Of a stretch of DNA of 26,353 bases, positions 21,801-26,353 are shown in pieces; position 1 is the first letter of the stretch, and each line of letters starts with the position of its first letter. Origin of the DNA: a virus. The notes under the pieces were generated by a model. The model did no database searches and was not told where the DNA came from. It saw only the letters and a list, made by a program, of their open reading frames with translations. The position numbers and the translations under genes are program-made. The stretch covers positions 1 through 26,353 of IMG/VR virus record IMGVR_UViG_3300036398_002055; one strand, written 5' to 3'.

Positions 21801-21943
21801 CTACCTAAATTTAAATTATTATCATTTAAACCTAATGCAGTATAAAGTTCGGTAAAATTTTGATTTACCTTGTCAAATGCTGTACGTAACGGATCTCCGT
21901 TACCTTTGTCAGCTGTACCTATATTAACAATTTGTTTAGCCAT
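18815..21943 (-). CDS. Large tail-fibre/adhesin protein with YadA-like head repeats
   Basis: This encodes 1042 aa. Domains in order: virion-docking module (1-38, DPLRTAFDKVNQNFTEL); a tandem SYNDLT(D/N)KP pair (164-187); a beta module (195-235); eight copies of a W-x-F-x-x-D/S-G-x-L-x-x-P motif (314-755); a YadA/Hia-like head repeat of the AIAIGxxAG type (about 766-832); a second copy of the beta module (881-921); and a jelly-roll-like C-terminal domain (about 925-1042) likely to be the receptor-binding tip. It is predicted to be a trimeric fibre. Codons 75-1035 lie in DNA much richer in G+C than flanking genes, while the docking end is AT-rich. The ATG shares a base with the stop of the giant upstream gene (TAATG). 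Confidence 0.85.
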   Translation of the reverse strand: MAKQIVNIGTADKGNGDPLRTAFDKVNQNFTELYTALGLNDNNLNLGSFEFSNNIISTTDSSNIVIDQAVVINSELTMHGDIVPNIANEHTLGTLQRPWKSLYVSNSTVFLGGVPLSLEPGTNELRVNNVPISQNITYADIPNAPTDVSDLTDTDGLLGGSGVISYNDLTDKPTLFSGSYNDLTNKPNLGGTYQFSVAADDSTQRLISADEVIKFVGAGGVTTASDAEGNITITGTIPSSLVNGAYSVAVESTGAFKVNAQAIVSENQLAIEGNGAVQLQTANLGSYITVWNQGNTKEINLVLVDNAEDPSQTWTFNTDRTLILPDNSRIKSATNIDITIDTPDSSTFNWQFGADGALTLPGGRTRIGPSLDSDAIIANEDEAFGVLAQGTNGAVQIVWIEDLENAYTSNLAAVYVNSGNLGSVRIATGDNGGPGPNYWEFNNSGALTFPQGTTIATADGTDAFIIDGAADKDVQIYTYSGETARGWTFGTDGDLEIPGNIKSEGNINIDINLSDSTLHRWSFGEDGNLTLPSTGKISNSGYDWTFGNTGALTLPAGGIISEGGGISGAIKLTPAGGANANQALLIYPTGNAEGDHVHLTAGGGSTELYLGNDFHYVKLVDGGNIELRSATANLSAQAAWTFETDGELDTIRTLGIKVPNGVPTDVAVINSTSGSWEANPNLSLATTGGSGSGLTVNVSEVGGYASTIEIATAGTGYNNGDLITVTSGTSNATFTIVIAGRNTWTFGIDGNLTLPNGAVLRNLANSAIAFGQGAGANNSQGATAIAIGTDAGYYTQGAGAVAIGESAGESYQGANAVAIGKKAGYYYQAANSIILNATGDPLEQTTANTFTVKPVRQGETANAMYYNSSTGEITYSDTFSFSVAADDSTQRLISNNESIKFIGAGKINTASDAEGNITITGADSEGSWTVTTGTNTYSFTVPMDGTYVMWVKGNIPNGIITWNATASVSNNNVPAIGYQYAWNYTGGGTPISLTSIPDQIKGTAGTISTDATYVGTTSNRFDFGISNTSGASQTVYYGYTRV
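19181..19303 (-). repeat. Duplicated fibre beta module, C-terminal copy
   Basis: This encodes residues 881-921 (FSVAADDSTQRLIS... SDAEGNITITG). It is close to 21239-21361 at both DNA and protein level, including an uninterrupted run of more than 20 identical bases around the EGNI codons. Confidence 0.85.
19448..19648 (-). repeat. YadA-like head repeats within the 1042-aa fibre
   Basis: Residues about 766-832 contain four units of the form A-x-A-I/F-G-x-x-A-G, about 15-16 residues apart (SAIAFGQGAG, AIAIGTDAG, AVAIGESAG, AVAIGKKAG). This is the pattern of the left-handed beta-roll in trimeric autotransporter heads, here in a phage fibre. Confidence 0.8.
19679..21004 (-). repeat. Eight W-x-F...G-x-L-x-x-P repeats in the 1042-aa fibre
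   Basis: Copies begin at residues 314, 350, 439, 487, 521, 544, 640 and 744 (e.g. WQFGADGALTLP, WTFGTDGDLEIP, WSFGEDGNLTLP). Spacing is irregular (23-104 residues), so the unit is a capping or turn motif between longer beta segments rather than a simple tandem array. Confidence 0.8.
21239..21361 (-). repeat. Duplicated fibre beta module, N-terminal copy
   Basis: This encodes residues 195-235 (FSVAADDSTQRLIS... SDAEGNITITG), near-identical in pattern to 19181-19303. The two copies bracket most of the GC-rich fibre segment. Confidence 0.85.
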
Positions 21944-24900
21944 TATACACGCCCCACAGCAACTTCGATAACACCAGCCTCTAGTGTATCTTTATTTTGT
22001 AATGCTTTGCCTATAATCGTACCTACTTGGGGATTTATTGCCTTGGCAGCGTGTCCAGCTATGCCTGCTGTGGTTAGTAAATCTCCTTTCTTAACTTTAC
22101 CAACTACTTTACAAGGTACACGACCCTGAAGTGCTATAAGTGCTCTTGTGCCTTCTAGTTGACCATTCATAGTAAACGCAGGGTTTTCACTAACAACTCC
22201 AGCTACGCGACTGTCTCCAAATGAAGTAGTAGTAGTTACTTCGGCATCGCCTCCAAATACTAATACAGTTCCTGATTCATATTCTTGGTCTGCACTATAA
22301 TATTCTGCCAAGTCAGCTGCAAACGTGGCATGTAATGTTGATCCTGTGCCTAATGTCCACTGCCCTAGTACTGTAACTGCTGTAGAACTAGAATCTGAAC
22401 CTACCGCACTAATTATATTAATACCACCGGGTGTTTTTAATCTAACAGTTGTACCACTATAATCTAAAACTGTAGCACCATTTAACTGGATACCCTCGAC
22501 ATCTATTAAACTACTTGCAGTAGTCCTTACTAATGCATTAGCAGCACCATCAGTTGTAATTAAGGTAGCACTAAATCCTGATGTACCTTCTGTTGCTGCT
22601 TTTGTAAATGTATAAGCATAACTCAATCCATTACTTGTAGATCCATTAAATTGATTCCATGTTCCTTTATTAACAATGGATTGCGGAGTAAGTTCTCTTG
22701 GATATGTAGCACTACCTGTAAAGTTACCTAATACACTTCCGTTGCCTATATCGGCTATTTCTGTTGCTGCAACACCGCCTGCTTTTATTCCAATAAATCC
22801 ATCAGAACTAACTTCAAAGTTAGCACTGTCAAATATACCAACACCTCTTTGTAATGATACTGTACCGCCAGTCGGGCTACCACTAGTCTCGCTACAAGTA
22901 ATTACAGTTTGTGTAAATGAACTTGTAACCACGACCCAATCACCATTGTAAGCACTTGGAGTTACACCTCTTACTGCAACTTTTTGTCCTACACTAAAAG
23001 GTATACCTCCAGGATTAGAATAAGTTAATCTTACTTGTCCTGAATTAGGAGTTCCGACTTCTATGTTAGAAATTGGAATACTAATTGCACTAACTGTCGT
23101 GCCTACTGGTGCAGAAGATAAATCTAATTTTTGTTGTTCAATAGCAGCGTTATCTGCTACAGTTAAATTATTGATAGCATCTGGAGTAATAGTAGCTGTG
23201 ATATTATTTGCACTACTATCAAAACTGAATTCTAGGTCTCCGACTACATGAGCATTTTGAAAAACATTACCTGAGCTATCTTCTGTTCCGACATATACAA
23301 ATAAATCAGCTGCTTTTGGATCGTTAATTTCAACGTCTAATAATTTGTATAAACTATCAACTGTTGCAATTTGCTCGGCTACATATAATTTAGTTGTAGC
23401 ATCGTCGTCAACTAGCGGTGCTCCAAGATTAGTTATTCTATTGCCTCCTAGAATCATATCTGCTGTGGCACCTAAAGTACCATTTCTAGGCATGAATCCT
23501 GGGCCAATTAATGAAGGTGAAGGAGAACCAGTTTGAGTTAATCCAAGTCGTTTATTCATATAACTTACTACAGCACTTTCTGTTGGTACAGTGTCCGTAG
23601 CAGCATCAATCATGGTATCGTCTGTACTGAACTCGTTTACAGTTACACCACGTTTAAAACCAATACCTGTCAAGTTACTTAGAGCAATACCAGCATTGAA
23701 AGTAACATCACCTGTGCCCTGGTCAACAGTAAAGAATCTACCTACTCTAAAGATACCATCTTGGTCAGTACTTACCCAGAATACACGACCAGTAGTTTCT
23801 TCTACAACTTCTTTTTCTTGGTCAGGATTTACACTAGGCTCTCCAAATAACACAGATGGATAGTTAGTAGTGTTATATCCTCCTGTTCCGATTTCTAAGA
23901 AGTCGTGTCCAGTGGCTCGCATGGTACTAATACGTACAGTTAAGTCGGCTAACCTTCCAGGAGGCAGACCTGCTCTAATAGTAAAATTATCTGTTGTACT
24001 GAATGGTTCTTGTAAACCATTTACCACAGGAGTAGGATTAACGTTAATACTTGAGGGACTTATATCTGCAATAGTAATATAAGCCGGTGTTACACCAGAC
24101 GAAGCTGTATAACTTACAATTCTATGTAGTTTTCCTTGATACACAAATTCTAGTAATCCAGAATTCAACGCAGTAACGTCTCTAGTACTATTAATGTCAA
24201 AAACTGCAATATTTCGATCGCCTGCTAATGAACCCATAGTAAAAGGACCACCCAGCACAGGGTCAGTTGTAGTAACTGATGCAGCTTTGACTTGAGGTAA
24301 TGTATAAGTAAAACTGCTGTCAAACGTTGCAATAATATTTCCAGTTGCTAACGGTCCTAAAGCAGCAGGTGCTTGTACACCAATAGCAATAGTTCTATAA
24401 GTAACATTAGTTTGGTCTCTGAACACAACCGCACTACTTGGTCTTGTTACAACAATTTCATCTAAGTTACTAAATTGTAAATTTTGTAAAATCCTAATAT
24501 CTAATACTTCATTATCTGACAGAGCTTCTCTTAGCCCATTAGTAGAAGTATTATTTGATCCAGAAGTACTTAAATTAACTTTAAGAACTTCGGAACCAGC
24601 TTGTGCTCGACCACCACTAGTATAATTAGAAAAAGCTATTGTGTTTGTATTAATTGCAGTAACCAGTTGTTGGTCATCGTATAAGGCAAATTCATTGGCC
24701 GCATATCCTGTTGCCTTTACATAATATCCATCACCGGTAGTATTATTAATTTGTGTCATGCCAGACACAGAATCTAATCTTACTAGCTGACCATCTGTAA
24801 AGAAGTGGGAAGCAGCACAGGTCACTACAGCAGGATTCGCTTTTGTTATATTAGTTATTACAGCAGACGGAATAGCTTTACCAGTACCAGGTGTAGAACC

Positions 24901-26353
24901 AGTAGCAACGAATGATGTTCCTACAGTATTAGTACCAGCACCTACTAAAGTGAAATCACTAGTTCCAACGAATTGAATGGTATATCTTCTACCATTAATA
25001 AGTTCTGTAGCCGGGCGACCAGCAGCCAAGTTTGTTTTTTCACAGTTCGATATTTCGTATCTAGTTGTACCTTCGACTGTATGATAAATTTCTAATTCAC
25101 TAACATTAAAAATTGGATATTGATAATCATATACATGAAAACTTAAATCTTCTGCTGTATCTCCGATATCGTAAGGAGCAGTACCAGTTAAATATGCTCT
25201 AGCTGTCTGACTTAATCTATTAACTAAAGTAATTTCATCAGGTACTTCGGTAGGATCTCCTCCAGCAGCTCTTAAACCATATTCGCCATTTGCACTAGAA
25301 CAGTTTAATGCTCTAATCTGACCGCCATTATTTGCAAAGAAAGCAGTCCAGTTATAGTATGTAAATGTCGAAACTTGTTCTGTTATACCGTTGTTAGTAG
25401 CTACAATACCATAGCCTAAATCATTAACCTGTGTAAAGTCGTTGGCTAACATACTTCTATTACCAGCTGTTTCTAAAATGACGTCTGGAGTTCTAGGATA
25501 TACCCATGGAAGTCCTGTAGCAGGGTCATTTACTGGCCAACTTGTGTTTGGATTTAAAGTTGCAACTGCTACACCTGTCGCAGGATTATATGAACTAATT
25601 GCATCTAACTGATATCGATTATCACTTATATAAAAACTTGTAGGTGTTTGAGGAGTTTTCTTTTGAAGATCGCTGCCTTGTAATGTAATCAATGTTACTC
25701 CACTTACTGTAGTAACACTTTGTACGGCTGCACTTATTCTTCCTACAAATCCATCAATAAACTGACCTCCAGCAAATCTTTGTTTGCCAATACTTCCAGT
25801 TAAACTAGTACACGTTTGAGCATATGGAGATTTACTTATTATTTGACCTTCAGGATCTAGTACCATCATAAATCCGCCGTGACCTTGACAGGTAACATTT
25901 CTTACGATAACGCCGTCGTTACATAAGAAAATATCCATGTCTTTATTATTTCTAGGAGGATTAAAAGATGCATTATAGGCAAATGCTACACTACTAATTA
26001 AATTAGTAATGGTAGTTTTGATAGTACTAGATAATCCTGAGCCGAATGTGGTATTAATAAATGTTGCAATATAAGTGATACCAGCTTGGCAGCTTGCAGT
26101 TAAAGTTACATCAACAAATTTGCCTTGCATTTCTAAAATATTAGATCTGCCACCTAGTTCAAGATCTGCAACTAAGGCATCTATAATATAACCAATATCT
26201 CTTTTACTCTTAGCAGTTTCTGTAGGACTTAATGCAGGGCCTAGAGCACTAACATAAGCAGTGACATCATTTTTAATGTTTTCTTTATTAGCACTGATTA
26301 GATTAGCAGCAGAAGTATATCCTCCTATGTTTTGATAAGAAGATCCTATATTT
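21943..26353 (-). CDS. Giant virion structural/tail protein (5' end outside window)
   Basis: The frame is open from the stop at 21943 to the right edge, giving at least 1469 aa. An internal Met at 26130 is not the start: the frame continues upstream with KSKRDIGYIIDALVADLELG, a block that recurs in large structural proteins of marine T4-like phages. The protein is a long chain of beta domains rich in Thr, Ser, Asn and Val, with a TTKLYVAEQI segment as in phage fibre proteins. Its C-terminal 110 residues (DLAEYYSADQ... SRVAGVVSENPAF... RVPCKVVGKVKKGDLL... VIEVAVGRV) form a terminal module that I associate with such proteins, possibly trimerisation or autoprocessing. There is no signal peptide in the visible part. 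It is likely a tail or baseplate-attached fibre component; the exact role is unknown. Confidence 0.85.
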   Translation of the reverse strand, partial: NIGSSYQNIGGYTSAANLISANKENIKNDVTAYVSALGPALSPTETAKSKRDIGYIIDALVADLELGGRSNILEMQGKFVDVTLTASCQAGITYIATFINTTFGSGLSSTIKTTITNLISSVAFAYNASFNPPRNNKDMDIFLCNDGVIVRNVTCQGHGGFMMVLDPEGQIISKSPYAQTCTSLTGSIGKQRFAGGQFIDGFVGRISAAVQSVTTVSGVTLITLQGSDLQKKTPQTPTSFYISDNRYQLDAISSYNPATGVAVATLNPNTSWPVNDPATGLPWVYPRTPDVILETAGNRSMLANDFTQVNDLGYGIVATNNGITEQVSTFTYYNWTAFFANNGGQIRALNCSSANGEYGLRAAGGDPTEVPDEITLVNRLSQTARAYLTGTAPYDIGDTAEDLSFHVYDYQYPIFNVSELEIYHTVEGTTRYEISNCEKTNLAAGRPATELINGRRYTIQFVGTSDFTLVGAGTNTVGTSFVATGSTPGTGKAIPSAVITNITKANPAVVTCAASHFFTDGQLVRLDSVSGMTQINNTTGDGYYVKATGYAANEFALYDDQQLVTAINTNTIAFSNYTSGGRAQAGSEVLKVNLSTSGSNNTSTNGLREALSDNEVLDIRILQNLQFSNLDEIVVTRPSSAVVFRDQTNVTYRTIAIGVQAPAALGPLATGNIIATFDSSFTYTLPQVKAASVTTTDPVLGGPFTMGSLAGDRNIAVFDINSTRDVTALNSGLLEFVYQGKLHRIVSYTASSGVTPAYITIADISPSSINVNPTPVVNGLQEPFSTTDNFTIRAGLPPGRLADLTVRISTMRATGHDFLEIGTGGYNTTNYPSVLFGEPSVNPDQEKEVVEETTGRVFWVSTDQDGIFRVGRFFTVDQGTGDVTFNAGIALSNLTGIGFKRGVTVNEFSTDDTMIDAATDTVPTESAVVSYMNKRLGLTQTGSPSPSLIGPGFMPRNGTLGATADMILGGNRITNLGAPLVDDDATTKLYVAEQIATVDSLYKLLDVEINDPKAADLFVYVGTEDSSGNVFQNAHVVGDLEFSFDSSANNITATITPDAINNLTVADNAAIEQQKLDLSSAPVGTTVSAISIPISNIEVGTPNSGQVRLTYSNPGGIPFSVGQKVAVRGVTPSAYNGDWVVVTSSFTQTVITCSETSGSPTGGTVSLQRGVGIFDSANFEVSSDGFIGIKAGGVAATEIADIGNGSVLGNFTGSATYPRELTPQSIVNKGTWNQFNGSTSNGLSYAYTFTKAATEGTSGFSATLITTDGAANALVRTTASSLIDVEGIQLNGATVLDYSGTTVRLKTPGGINIISAVGSDSSSTAVTVLGQWTLGTGSTLHATFAADLAEYYSADQEYESGTVLVFGGDAEVTTTTSFGDSRVAGVVSENPAFTMNGQLEGTRALIALQGRVPCKVVGKVKKGDLLTTAGIAGHAAKAINPQVGTIIGKALQNKDTLEAGVIEVAVGRV

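Noticed and set aside
21943-26130. A complete 1395-aa gene starting at the Met at 26130
   Set aside because: The same frame has no stop from 26130 to the right edge of the window and encodes a phage structural-protein block there, so the true start is outside and the CDS is partial.
1-26353. CRISPR arrays, insertion sequences, integrase or attachment sites
   Set aside because: No regularly spaced short repeats, transposase or integrase motifs or terminal inverted repeats were seen; the repeats found lie within fibre coding sequence.

Overview
The window is part of the genome of a tailed phage with T4-like gene content, probably a marine or freshwater myovirus. Three things support this: a gp44-type sliding-clamp loader ATPase; the set PhoH, MazG-like pyrophosphohydrolase, dCMP deaminase and gp31/GroES-like co-chaperonin; and a run of very large virion/tail-fibre genes with the N- and C-terminal modules typical of marine T4-like phages. 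Three exact GATAAATA octamers upstream of minus-strand genes look like T4-type late promoters. The DNA is AT-rich and tightly packed, with most neighbouring genes overlapping by 1 or 4 nt or nearly touching. All genes but one (phoH) are on the minus strand. The host cannot be named from this window; cyanobacteria or SAR11-like alphaproteobacteria are plausible. No photosynthesis genes are present.

Layout (coordinates ascending; minus-strand transcription runs from high to low). 1-59: start of a gene that leaves the window. 60-4299: a four-gene 'protein quality control' operon (DnaJ-like J-protein, peptide deformylase, ClpA-type AAA+ unfoldase, unknown 209-aa protein), with a consensus sigma70-type promoter at its head and an intrinsic terminator at its end. 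4296-5849: four small membrane or lipoprotein genes, including a spanin-like pair, probably for lysis or the envelope. 5849-7115: two conserved phage proteins of unknown function behind a late promoter. 7116-7269: a divergent regulatory gap with a late promoter on the minus strand and, on the plus strand, a structured RNA ending in a terminator-like U tract just before phoH. 7270-11822: early/middle metabolism and replication genes (phoH; dCMP deaminase; DUF2452-like; clamp loader gp44; a 49-aa gene; a CAU-anticodon tRNA; MazG-like; GroES-like; a DnaE-like fragment; two small conserved proteins). 11822-26353: virion and tail-fibre cluster (191-aa fibre-like protein, 866-aa putative-Ig repeat protein, subtilisin-like protease, Mtd-like fibre protein, 177-aa and 1042-aa fibre proteins, and a giant structural protein that runs off the window's right end).

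The most notable part is the proteostasis set: a J-protein, a ClpA-like unfoldase that keeps an IGF-type ClpP-docking loop, a peptide deformylase, and separately a GroES-like cap. None of the matching host partners (DnaK, ClpP, GroEL) is encoded here, so the phage seems to re-target host machines. Two genes (the J-protein and the DnaE-like gene) have promoter -10 boxes only 6-7 nt before the start codon, which suggests leaderless mRNAs. The middle of the 1042-aa fibre gene is far more GC-rich than everything around it, so it is probably a recently exchanged adhesin segment.
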